DNA of 11,577 nucleotides from Candidatus Methylarchaceae archaeon HK01M (lineage in GTDB: Archaea > Thermoproteota > Nitrososphaeria > Nitrososphaerales > JACAEJ01), in the NCBI GenBank assembly GCA_024256245.1, contig JAKLZD010000046.1, forward strand, positions 1 through 11,577, read 5' to 3'. Below are positions 1 through 6,406 of this stretch, piece after piece. The translations under genes were made by a program, and so were the position numbers. The notes beneath the pieces were generated by a model that worked only from the letters and a program-made list of their open reading frames with translations, made no database searches and was not told the origin of the DNA. Each line of letters opens with the position of its first letter. The first letter of the stretch is position 1.

Positions 1-15
1 TTGGCTGAGTAACAG

Positions 16-288
16 ATGGGCATTCATACACAAGGGGAAAAAATATCTTCATTGATCGATGGGTTAGGCTTTTTCGTCTCTAGATCAGGCAAGTTGCATA
101 AAGTATCTTCGATAAAAGAATATGGGAATTATGTCAAATTTATTACCGATTGTGGGCAATACATAGCTGTCAGGAACTCTCGCCGCAGTAAAGCTGCAAG
201 ATGGATAAGGAATGGATGGATGAAGAGCTCGTGTAAGAGGTGTAAGATAAAGAGTGGGGAGCTGTCCAGATTCAAGATATGTCGTTAG
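16..288 (+). CDS. pylSn: PylSn: stand-alone N-terminal tRNA-binding domain of pyrrolysyl-tRNA synthetase
   Basis: A 90-residue protein that lines up along its length with the N-terminal domain of Methanosarcina PylS. Shared features are the GFFVSRSGKLHKV region (residues 18-30), the AVRNSRRSKAAR segment (51-62) and a CKRC motif. The four zinc ligands known from the Methanosarcina domain are all present as H28, C46, C73 and C76. In the family this domain grips the compact core (T-arm and variable loop) of tRNA-Pyl and raises affinity, while catalysis is in the C-terminal half, encoded here separately as pylS at 2682-3509. ATG at 16 is the first start after an in-frame TAA at 10-12; no good ribosome binding site is visible. 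The first stop is TAG (286-288), which this organism may read as Pyl; the conserved domain is complete before it. It is convergent with the tRNA-Pyl gene. Recognition is by motif reading from memory, with high certainty. Confidence 0.92.
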   Translation: MGIHTQGEKISSLIDGLGFFVSRSGKLHKVSSIKEYGNYVKFITDCGQYIAVRNSRRSKAARWIRNGWMKSSCKRCKIKSGELSRFKICR

Positions 289-342
289 GTGCTGAGCTTC
301 ATCATAGAACGCCTCAGATTGCTAAAGTCTATGATAGTATGA
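286..342 (+). other. In-frame amber codon and open read-through extension of pylSn
   Basis: The reading frame of pylSn continues past TAG (286-288) for 17 sense codons to a TGA at 340-342. If UAG is decoded as pyrrolysine, PylSn becomes 108 residues: the 90-residue domain, Pyl, and a tail VLSFIIERLRLLKSMIV that looks like a hydrophobic/basic helix. The TGA lies four bases before the 3' end of the convergent tRNA-Pyl gene, so the extended frame just fits the available space. Seen directly: the open frame and stop positions. Inferred: possible dual products depending on Pyl supply. The equally simple reading is that TAG is just the stop and the tail is chance sequence, since 17 codons free of TAA and TGA are not improbable. 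Confidence 0.5.
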
Positions 343-346
343 AGAG

Positions 347-416
347 CGGGGCCCCCGGGAGTCGAACCCGGCTGAAGAGGACTAGAACCTCTCTGACCGC
401 CCCTGGCCAGAGCCCC
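347..416 (-). tRNA. pylT: tRNA-Pyl (anticodon CUA)
   Basis: Read on the minus strand from 416 the RNA folds as follows: acceptor GGGGCTC/GGGCCCC (7 bp, one G-U); a single linker T; D-stem GGCC/GGTC with six-base loop; A; a six-base-pair anticodon stem GAGAGG/CCTCTT with loop TTCTAGT; three-base variable loop CAG; T-arm CCGGG-TTCGACT-CCCGG; discriminator G (complement of 347). The anticodon CTA lies at 383-385, complementary to UAG. Only one base between acceptor and D-stem, the six-pair anticodon stem, the three-base variable loop and G73 are hallmarks of tRNA-Pyl. The terminal CCA is not encoded. Unlike Methanosarcina barkeri tRNA-Pyl, the T-loop has the ordinary TTCRA sequence and the D-loop contains a G-run, so a normal D/T-loop contact seems possible. 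It is divergent from pylC and convergent with pylSn. A TATA-like CATACATAAA (441-432) sits slightly too close upstream; TTAAAT near 458-453 is an alternative. Confidence 0.95.
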
Positions 417-440
417 AATCTTGTAGACGGCTTTATGTAT

Positions 441-524
441 GCCTCGGGGCCATTTAACTCCTCTTTCATCCAGATCATGCGATCAGTCTAGGAGTGGGTT
501 CCCGAGGCGGGTGACTAGGCACCC
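441..524. other. Two adjacent inverted-repeat helices between tRNA-Pyl and pylC, function unknown
   Basis: Helix A pairs 441-448 (GCCTCGGG) with 501-508 (CCCGAGGC), eight perfect pairs. Nested inside are 457-462 (ACTCCT) with 490-495 (AGGAGT), and 473-476 with 481-484 (GATC/GATC, four-base loop). Helix B, GGGTG (509-513) with CACCC (520-524), follows without a gap, so the two could stack. An alternative fold pairs 494-499 with 521-526, with 501-504/508-511 inside it. The pairing is strand-symmetric, so direction is not settled. On the minus strand the RNA would begin just downstream of an AT-rich element and run on into tRNA-Pyl 24 bases later, which would make it a 5' leader or a separate small RNA. 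An internal loop between the two nested stems and an ACA two bases after helix A on the minus strand recall an archaeal H/ACA guide, but I see no kink-turn. I found no protein or tRNA explanation. Confidence 0.5.
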
Positions 525-546
525 ATAAAAAAAGCCTTAAAGAAAC

Positions 547-557
547 TTTTAAATTTT
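547..557. promoter_or_regulatory. AT-rich TATA-like element, possibly bidirectional
   Basis: TTTTAAATTTT contains overlapping palindromes (TTTAAA and AAATTT). On the plus strand a start about 26 bases downstream would fall near 577, giving pylC a leader of some 20 bases. On the minus strand the same spacing gives a start near 525, exactly at the beginning of the folded element 441-524 and upstream of tRNA-Pyl. Assignment rests on position and composition only; no B-recognition element is evident. Confidence 0.4.
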
Positions 558-596
558 GTGTGAAGATGAAAAAGCAAGCATTTGGGGCAGTCTACC

Positions 597-1763
597 ATGA
601 TGATCTGTGTTGTTGGAGGGAGGCTTCAAGGGACTGAAGCAACTTACTTGTCAAAGAAAGCTGGATACGATGTAATCTTGATCGATAGGGACTCGAATGT
701 TCCTGCAGCACCGCTCGCTGATGAGTTTTATGCCTTCGACTTATTGAAGGATATGAATTCTACAAAAAAGATCTTAAAGTCGGTAGATGCCATCCTTCCA
801 GCCACTGAGAATTACAAGACTCTGAATCTTTTAGAAAGATTATCATTACAGATGGGTATCCCGTACATGCAAGATAATTCCGCCTTTTGGTTATCCTCTG
901 ATAAATCAAAATCAAGGGAGTTCTTCGAATCTTCAGATATCCCTCATCCATCAACATGGCCCGATTCAGGTTTCCCGGTTATAGTAAAACCTGCAAGAAA
1001 GAGTGGCAGTTTAGGTGTTTATAGAGCAAATAATATAGAACAGTTAAAGGATGCCCTGAAAAGATCATCACTGATCGATGATCAGGTTGTTATCCAAAAG
1101 TTCATCGACGGTCCAGCACTATCTTTAGAGGTTTTAGCCTTCAAGGGCTATCCACTGCCACTACAGATAACACAGTTAAAGTTCGATGAAACTTACAGTT
1201 GTAAATGCGCCTTTGCACCAGATCAGTTAAGCGATGATGTGCGAAAGAGTTTTGTGGAGGTCAGTAAAAAGATGGCAAGAGGACTGAACCTAACTGGCTT
1301 GATGGATGCCCAAGCTATAGTGGATAGTAACGATATTCCATTGATGATAGAGATCAATGCAAGGTTGCCTAGTCAAACTCCAACTGTAGTTTATCACTCA
1401 TCTGGAGTGAACATGGTTAGTCTGCTTGTATCTATCTTTATAGATAATAAACTTCCTCATTTAGTTGTAAAACCAAAGACCGCTGTGATATACCAGCATA
1501 TCCAAGTTGTAGGTGATAGTGTTACCATTGTAGGCGAGCATATAATGGGTGAGGTAAAAGATCTTAGGATTGAGAAGAACTTCTTTGGAGTTGATGAAGC
1601 TATAACGAACCTTGATTCCGATAAACCTGAGGGGGTGGCAACACTTATCATAAAGGACTCTTCCCTTGAAGGAGCGGAGAGAAGGTTGATGCAAGCCATA
1701 GAAGAATTGATGGCGGAATTCCATCTGACCAAATTCTCAGATTCATCACCTGGAGGCGCATGA
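597..1763 (+). CDS. pylC: PylC: 3-methylornithine--L-lysine ligase (ATP-grasp)
   Basis: Second enzyme of pyrrolysine biosynthesis. In the known pathway it joins 3-methyl-D-ornithine (from PylB) to the epsilon-amino group of L-lysine with ATP. The 388-residue protein has the PylC N-terminal signature MICVVGGRLQGTEATYLSKK (residues 2-21), an ATP-grasp lysine loop VKPARKSGSLGVY (130-142) and the metal/phosphate-binding MIEINARLPSQTP segment near 250-262 with E252, N254 and R256. Length is close to Methanosarcina PylC. A TTG at 582 would add five residues, but family members begin right at the first beta strand, so ATG 597 (or the adjacent ATG 600) is preferred. It ends in TGA. pylD follows 12 bases later, which implies cotranscription. 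First gene of the plus-strand order C-D-S-B, which differs from the S-B-C-D order of Methanosarcina. Confidence 0.93.
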   Translation: MMICVVGGRLQGTEATYLSKKAGYDVILIDRDSNVPAAPLADEFYAFDLLKDMNSTKKILKSVDAILPATENYKTLNLLERLSLQMGIPYMQDNSAFWLSSDKSKSREFFESSDIPHPSTWPDSGFPVIVKPARKSGSLGVYRANNIEQLKDALKRSSLIDDQVVIQKFIDGPALSLEVLAFKGYPLPLQITQLKFDETYSCKCAFAPDQLSDDVRKSFVEVSKKMARGLNLTGLMDAQAIVDSNDIPLMIEINARLPSQTPTVVYHSSGVNMVSLLVSIFIDNKLPHLVVKPKTAVIYQHIQVVGDSVTIVGEHIMGEVKDLRIEKNFFGVDEAITNLDSDKPEGVATLIIKDSSLEGAERRLMQAIEELMAEFHLTKFSDSSPGGA

Positions 1764-1775
1764 ATATTGAGGTGT

Positions 1776-2588
1776 ATGGATAGGTTAAATACGGACGATA
1801 TCCATTCAATACCCGATACTATCAAGGAATATGATGCGGATCTTAAAGCCAAAATAGGTAAGTCCTTGATAGAGTTGGCAAGGTATCTGGCAGACGACCA
1901 AGAAATAGATCGAGTAATTATGAAAAGTAAGGCCGCAATTGTCCCTATCACTGCAGGGCTGGGTATCATAGAGGGCTTTGCAGAAGCCATTGCCGCGATA
2001 TTGAGGCATATAGGTATGGATGCTTTCGTTACTCAAAACACCGATATTGCAGGCTTTTTTGAAGCATTTTCGAATAACGTTGATCTGATATTTACCGGTG
2101 ACGATCTGGTTTTCTCAGCCTTCAATATCAATAGGAAGAAAGTTGTCGATAACTCTTTTGCTACTGGAAGAGCTTATGCTGCAACTTTAGAGCTAGCCGC
2201 GGGAGGTGTGAAAGGCAAGACTGCGGTAGTTGTAGGCGCTGGACGGGTTGGCTTATCTGCTATCGATTACCTGATTAAGAAAGGGGCGAAAGTCATCGTT
2301 ATAGAGATCGATAAGGACAAGGTAACAGAGCTGAAAAAAAGGTACAAGAGTCTGATCTTCATAGATAGTATAGCTAAAGCCATCAAATACACAAGGCTCA
2401 TCTTGATTGCAGCACCTGTCTCTGGCCTCTTAAATGAACATATCGTGGACTCAGAGACGATCGTCTCCTCACCAGCAATACCATTGGGATTGACGGAGCC
2501 TGCTTTAAAAAAACTACCTGCCAACAACCTTATTCACGACCCCCTACAATTAGGGGTCTTAGCTATGGTTGCACTCGCCTTTACGTAA
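1776..2588 (+). CDS. pylD: PylD: 3-methylornithyl-N6-L-lysine dehydrogenase (pyrrolysine synthase)
   Basis: Final enzyme of the pathway. PylD oxidises the methylornithyl-lysine dipeptide with NAD; the product cyclises to the pyrroline ring of pyrrolysine. The 270-residue protein has the PylD-type N-terminal domain with IVPITAGLGIIEGFAEAIAA (55-74; family counterpart IVPVTSGNGIIGSFSE) and a C-terminal Rossmann domain with the GAGRVG nucleotide loop (154-159), then an acidic residue after the second strand (VIVIEID, 173-179). The late segment SSPAIPLGLTEPAL also matches the family. Two starts are possible: TTG 1767 behind GGAGG at 1752-1756, or ATG 1776 directly behind GAGG at 1769-1772. ATG is preferred, since it costs only three non-conserved residues. 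It ends in TAA, 93 bases before pylS. Confidence 0.93.
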   Translation: MDRLNTDDIHSIPDTIKEYDADLKAKIGKSLIELARYLADDQEIDRVIMKSKAAIVPITAGLGIIEGFAEAIAAILRHIGMDAFVTQNTDIAGFFEAFSNNVDLIFTGDDLVFSAFNINRKKVVDNSFATGRAYAATLELAAGGVKGKTAVVVGAGRVGLSAIDYLIKKGAKVIVIEIDKDKVTELKKRYKSLIFIDSIAKAIKYTRLILIAAPVSGLLNEHIVDSETIVSSPAIPLGLTEPALKKLPANNLIHDPLQLGVLAMVALAFT

Positions 2589-2604
2589 AATCAGGCGAAA
2601 TATT

Positions 2605-2617
2605 GAAATATATACTA
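2605..2617 (+). promoter_or_regulatory. Possible TATA box for pylS-pylB
   Basis: The 93-base gap after pylD is AT-rich and contains GAAATATATACTA. A start about 26 bases downstream (near 2637) would leave a leader of roughly 45 bases ending in GGTG (2671-2674), seven bases before the pylS ATG. This would let the synthetase and pylB be expressed independently of pylCD. Composition-based only. Confidence 0.35.
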
Positions 2618-2681
2618 GAATTTTGATTAAAATGTTTATCTATGTTCTCGGTTAAGTCGAATAGACCATTGGTGTAGGGAG

Positions 2682-3509
2682 ATGGTCGAGTTCACGGTTA
2701 CCCAGAAGCGCCGGCTTAGGGAACTCAATGCACCAACAGAGCTCTTAATAAGGGTTTTTGAGGAAGTTTCAGAACGTGATGCATATTTTGATAAGTTTGT
2801 CTCAGAGCTAGTGAGTGATAATAAAACTCTAGTGCAACAGTCGATTAATAGTAGAAGCCGTTCATCCTTAAAGGTCATCGAAAAAAAGGTTGCCGAGGCA
2901 GTTGTTCCAAAAGGTTTCACAGAAGTTAATACCCCCATACTCATGCCAAGATCTTACATTAAGCGTATGGGCATAGATGAGTCTAACAAACTTTGGAAGC
3001 AGATAATCTGGTTAGAGGATGATAAGTGCTTAAGACCTATGCTGGCACCAAACCTTTACTACATCATGAGAAAAATTAGGAGGTTCTTACGCCCTGTCCG
3101 AATATTTGAGATAGGTCCATGCTTTAGGAAGGAGGAAGAAGGGACTATACATTCAACAGAGTTTACGATGGCGAACATAGTAGAGCTAGCCCCCGAAAGA
3201 GATCCATCTGTCATCTTACAAGAGATGATAAGCACAGTTATGAAGTCTGTCGGATTGAAAGATTATGAGATTAGAGAATCGGCCTGTGTAGTTTACGGGA
3301 GGACTCATGACATTTTGGTAAATGACATCGAGGTCGCTTCTGCTGTCGTAGGTCCAATACCTATGGACCTAAATTGGGATATTACAGAGCCTTGGGCAGG
3401 TGTAGGGTTCGGGTTGGAAAGGTTGGCCATGTTAACCAAGGGTTTAAACCGCATCAAGCCTGTTGGAAGAAGCGTGACTTACCTGGACGGTATCTTCTTG
3501 AACATCTGA
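2682..3509 (+). CDS. pylS: PylSc: catalytic domain of pyrrolysyl-tRNA synthetase (class II)
   Basis: Attaches pyrrolysine to tRNA-Pyl. The 275 residues correspond to the C-terminal catalytic half of Methanosarcina PylS, from the LTKSQTDRL-like start (here VTQKRRLREL) to the extreme C-terminus. Visible class II motifs: motif 2 RIFEIGPCFRKE (140-151) and motif 3 GFGLERL (242-248). The amino-acid pocket aligns as A122, L125, Y126, N165, Y205 and W238, equivalent to M. mazei A302, L305, Y306, N346, Y384 and W417. Two pocket positions differ: M129 for L309 and V167 for C348. The tRNA-binding N-terminal domain is absent here and is encoded as pylSn at 16-288, so the enzyme is presumably a two-protein system as in Pyl-using bacteria. 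It ends in TGA, with pylB starting six bases later. Confidence 0.95.
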   Translation: MVEFTVTQKRRLRELNAPTELLIRVFEEVSERDAYFDKFVSELVSDNKTLVQQSINSRSRSSLKVIEKKVAEAVVPKGFTEVNTPILMPRSYIKRMGIDESNKLWKQIIWLEDDKCLRPMLAPNLYYIMRKIRRFLRPVRIFEIGPCFRKEEEGTIHSTEFTMANIVELAPERDPSVILQEMISTVMKSVGLKDYEIRESACVVYGRTHDILVNDIEVASAVVGPIPMDLNWDITEPWAGVGFGLERLAMLTKGLNRIKPVGRSVTYLDGIFLNI

Positions 3510-3515
3510 GAGGTG

Positions 3516-4622
3516 ATGACTTTTTTCGATTTTAATCCAAGAGATAGCAAAGTCATGGAGATCCTGACAAAAGCTTTAGACGGCAAAGAACTGTCAAAGA
3601 GAGAAACCCTCCATTTAGCACGGATAAAAAATATTCATGATCTATATGCCATGTTTTCAGCGGCTCAGGAGTTGCGTGAGAGGTTTTTTAAGAATGTTGT
3701 CTTTACATACGGCTTCATCTACTTCACTACTTATTGCAGGAATTCTTGCACATTCTGCGCCTATAGAAAACCAAACAATAAAGCGATAAGGTATAGGAAA
3801 TCATTGGATGAAATTCTCGACTATTCCAATAAGATAAAGGATTCTGGGATAAATCTGATCGATTTGACGATGAGTGAAGATCCTCTTATTTATGAGAGGG
3901 TTGATGGGTGGCGTCTAATCGAGAATATCGTTAAGGCGATTAAGGAAGCTACAGGATTGCCCATAATGGCCTCTCCTGGAGCGATCTGCAGAGATGGGAT
4001 TAGAGCGCTTCGAAGGGCTGGGGCTGACTGGTTTGCTGTATATCAAGAGACATACAACCGTGAATTGTATCGAAATCTTAGGTTATATCAAGACTTCGAC
4101 TATCGTGTAAAGGTGAAGCTTTGGGCGAAGAGTGAAGGCATGTTGATTGAAGATGGGATGCTCCTAGGGGTTGGGGAGACCGAAAAGGATTGGGTGAATT
4201 CGGTCTTCTCAATGAAAAGTATTGGGGCTCATCAAGTTCGGGAGATGGGTTTTATCCCTCAGGCTAACACCCCTATGGAGAACATCCCACCTCCACCTCT
4301 ATTGAATGAAATGAAGGTTATAGCTTTGATGAGGTTGATCAATCCTGACAAGCTCATTCCCTCATCCTTCGATGTAGATGGGATCAAGGGGCTTCAGTTA
4401 CGCCTTATGGCCGGAGCAAATGTAGTGACTTCTTTAATCCCTCCAAGGACAGGGCTGGTCGGTGTTGCGCAGGCAGAGTTGGGAGTAGATAGTGGCATTA
4501 GGACAAGAGATGGCATACAGCCATTTATGAAACAGTTGAATTTTCGTCTTGCCTCGCAGAAAGAATATGCAAAGTGGGTCGAGGAGCAACGTGCAAAACT
4601 ACAGACAAAACGAGAACTTTAG
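3516..4622 (+). CDS. pylB: PylB: radical SAM 3-methylornithine synthase
   Basis: First enzyme of pyrrolysine biosynthesis; it isomerises L-lysine to 3-methyl-D-ornithine by radical SAM chemistry. With ATG 3516 the protein is 368 residues (Methanosarcina PylB is about 350). The [4Fe-4S]/SAM motif is CRNSCTFC with C74, C78 and C81. Further family matches are LIDLTMSEDP near 114-123, FAVYQETYNRELYRNLR in the middle and LIPSSFDVDGIKGLQLRL in the C-terminal third. A GTG at 3513 would add one residue but lies within the GAGGTG ribosome-binding stretch, so ATG is preferred. The gene ends in TAG (4620-4622). If that were read as Pyl, the frame would stay open for 76 more codons to TGA at 4851, running antisense to the 3' end of ramA. 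That tail is serine/threonine-rich and unlike a domain, so TAG is probably the real stop. Confidence 0.93.
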   Translation: MTFFDFNPRDSKVMEILTKALDGKELSKRETLHLARIKNIHDLYAMFSAAQELRERFFKNVVFTYGFIYFTTYCRNSCTFCAYRKPNNKAIRYRKSLDEILDYSNKIKDSGINLIDLTMSEDPLIYERVDGWRLIENIVKAIKEATGLPIMASPGAICRDGIRALRRAGADWFAVYQETYNRELYRNLRLYQDFDYRVKVKLWAKSEGMLIEDGMLLGVGETEKDWVNSVFSMKSIGAHQVREMGFIPQANTPMENIPPPPLLNEMKVIALMRLINPDKLIPSSFDVDGIKGLQLRLMAGANVVTSLIPPRTGLVGVAQAELGVDSGIRTRDGIQPFMKQLNFRLASQKEYAKWVEEQRAKLQTKREL

Positions 4623-4651
4623 AGAGTAAGTAGAACTTCAACACTTCAATA

Positions 4652-4670
4652 TTATTTTTCTTCTACTTTT
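4652..4670 (+). terminator. T-rich tract after pylB, possible archaeal terminator
   Basis: Plus-strand run rich in T (TTATTTTTCTTCTACTTTT) begins 29 bases after the pylB stop and lies within the 3' end of convergent ramA. Archaeal intrinsic termination uses such tracts without needing a hairpin. No stem precedes it. Confidence 0.3.
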
Positions 4671-6295
4671 AGTTTAGAGAACTCGAAAACTTTTTCAGGA
4701 CAGATTTTCTCACACCTTTTACAAGAGATTCCTATACACAGATCAGTTCGGATTACAATCCTGAATTTTCCGTCTTCATCGACAACTTCAAGTGCTTCTT
4801 CTGGGCATTCTTCTTTACATGACTCACACCCAGTACAACCCTCAAACTCTTGAGTCAATATCGTACCTATTTCTCTAACTACATGGAGACCCTTCTCCCC
4901 TAGAATCGGTATATCTCTAATTACGATTCTATTAATTTTCGGCATAAATTTTCTTTCAGGGTAATCGGGTAATTTGTAATGCTTGAGAAAGTGATGGTAT
5001 TGATCCATGGGCATACCACTCCAAAAACCAAGCTCAACTATGTATGCATTCTTAAAGTCCTGTTCTAATGGGAACATGACGTGAGTACGCCTCAGCTGAT
5101 CAGCAATCTCTTGAGCTTTATCCAGAACTTCGATATCCTTGGCAATGTCACACGCAAAAGCAAGAGATGTATTACCTACTTGGTAGATGTTTTTTACAGT
5201 CGAAGGGACTAGACCCACTCCTTGGGCTTTATAGGCGTCAACGTACGTGCCCCCTGCACCTGCCATATACGCTGTCTTGATATCATCGAGTGATAGACCA
5301 AGATGGTTTACAAGCGTCAAGTGACCCGCTCTGAAAGCTCCGAAAGCCTTCCCAGACTCAGTAAGGTCTTTTTCGGTGAAGTATATGTTGTTACCATAAA
5401 AGCGAATTATCTTATCAGGTGTTGAGATATGTGGTAAGCGAATCAATCCATTTTGCATTCCTATGTAAACTGCAGCTATCGTTCCTGTCCCTGTGATTCC
5501 TCTAGGATGTAGGTAAGGGTCCATTTTCTTAACGATCGATCCATTTATCGCATCTACGGAGTATGATTGATGGCCAATCATCTCATCGTCTAGCACTGTA
5601 ATTTGAAGGCCATCATCAGATAGATTAACGTCTGAGATTGCTCCAGGAGATGCGAGCATACCCTTCTCGATTTCCTGTCCTTCTATCGCTGGACCTGCTG
5701 CTGCAGAACCTGTATATATTTCATCCCCAAACATTAAACCTATTTCAGCATTCGTCCCATAGTCTGTCACTAGAGCTATTTCTTTCCTATCCAATAGACC
5801 AGACTTAAAGATCATAGCTATGGCATCGGCTCCTATCATATGAACAACAGCAGGAGGGATGCATACATCGACTTTAGGGTTTAGCATGCTTAAACCAACT
5901 TTGTCTGCATTCATTACTGTAGCCCTTCTTTCTAATCTAGAGAGCCCGATAGCTTCAAGTGCAGCATCACCTGCATAAGCCAAATCCCTTATTTCGATTC
6001 CTTGAAATATCGATAACTGTATCGGGTTTCCACAAAAAGCTATTCTCTCAACTTTCTTAAGGTTCACATCGAGACTAAGAAGGACGTTCTCAACGGCTCG
6101 GGCAACGATCTTATGCCCAACTTCTACACCATTACTTATACAGAAATCTAAATGATCCATGACGTTACTGCCGGGTAATGGGTGGCGTAAGGTTATTGCT
6201 GTCGATAGAACTTTCTTGCTCTCCAGTTCTATTGCTTGGGCTCTTATCCCGCTGGTTCCTATATCAACACCTATAACTATGCTCACGCTTACCAC
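4652..6295 (-). CDS. ramA: RamA-like ATP-dependent corrinoid-protein reductive activase
   Basis: RamA reduces methylamine corrinoid proteins from inactive Co(II) to Co(I) at the expense of ATP. The 547-residue length is near that of Methanosarcina RamA (about 540). The N-terminal actin-like fold is visible as phosphate loop VIGVDIGTSGIRAQ (7-20), a second phosphate loop VTDYGTNAEIG (176-186) and an adenosine-type MAGAGGTYVD (344-353). The C-terminus carries two [4Fe-4S] motifs: C487, C490, C493, C497 followed by P, and C520, C525, C528, C532 followed by P. The second has four rather than two residues between its first cysteines. Start: GTG 6295; GTG 6286, preceded by GGTA, is an alternative that would lose three residues. 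It ends in TAA. It is convergent with pylB and downstream of a MetE-like gene on the same strand, which suits methylamine use. Related activases for other methyltransferases cannot be excluded. Confidence 0.87.
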   Translation of the reverse strand: MVSVSIVIGVDIGTSGIRAQAIELESKKVLSTAITLRHPLPGSNVMDHLDFCISNGVEVGHKIVARAVENVLLSLDVNLKKVERIAFCGNPIQLSIFQGIEIRDLAYAGDAALEAIGLSRLERRATVMNADKVGLSMLNPKVDVCIPPAVVHMIGADAIAMIFKSGLLDRKEIALVTDYGTNAEIGLMFGDEIYTGSAAAGPAIEGQEIEKGMLASPGAISDVNLSDDGLQITVLDDEMIGHQSYSVDAINGSIVKKMDPYLHPRGITGTGTIAAVYIGMQNGLIRLPHISTPDKIIRFYGNNIYFTEKDLTESGKAFGAFRAGHLTLVNHLGLSLDDIKTAYMAGAGGTYVDAYKAQGVGLVPSTVKNIYQVGNTSLAFACDIAKDIEVLDKAQEIADQLRRTHVMFPLEQDFKNAYIVELGFWSGMPMDQYHHFLKHYKLPDYPERKFMPKINRIVIRDIPILGEKGLHVVREIGTILTQEFEGCTGCESCKEECPEEALEVVDEDGKFRIVIRTDLCIGISCKRCEKICPEKVFEFSKLKVEEK

Positions 6296-6321
6296 TTTTA
6301 TGTTTTAGATCTAAAAATACT

Positions 6322-6333
6322 ATTATATAAAAA
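6322..6333 (-). promoter_or_regulatory. TATA box of ramA
   Basis: On the minus strand TTTTTATATAAT lies about 30 bases upstream of the GTG start at 6295. The usual archaeal spacing of about 26 bases from the box centre puts the transcript start near 6302, so the message would be nearly leaderless. This suggests that ramA has its own promoter despite following the MetE-like gene by 111 bases. Confidence 0.55.
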
Positions 6334-6406
6334 TTGAACCAATTAAAATGATTGATTTATTGAAAAAGCTACTTCCCCTTTGGTGCATGATATAAATTCA
6401 CCTTTC

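Noticed and set aside
347..452. tRNA-Pyl with an intron in the D-arm, using GGGGCCC near 452-446 as the 5' acceptor strand
   Set aside because: GGGGCTC at 416-410 gives a full acceptor, correct linker and D-stem with no intron; the outer match is a coincidental GC repeat.
279..491. Open frame of 70 codons on the plus strand
   Set aside because: It runs antisense through the whole tRNA-Pyl gene and into the inverted-repeat element; its Arg/Ser-rich sequence is what a tRNA complement usually gives.
509..524. Hairpin GGGTG/CACCC as a transcription terminator
   Set aside because: It is followed by a run of A on the plus strand; on the minus strand the T-run precedes rather than follows the hairpin.
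477..563. Frame with two in-frame TAG codons (489 and 516) ending in a lysine-rich tail at TGA 561, as a possible Pyl-containing peptide
   Set aside because: It overlaps the folded element and the pylC promoter region, has no ribosome binding site, and its Lys/Leu tail simply reflects AT-rich promoter sequence.
582..596. TTG start adding five residues to PylC
   Set aside because: Family proteins begin at the first beta strand, and two ATG codons (597, 600) are available there.
1457..1990. Long minus-strand open frame opposite pylC and pylD
   Set aside because: It spans the junction of two well-supported genes on the other strand and has no recognisable domain; a shadow frame.
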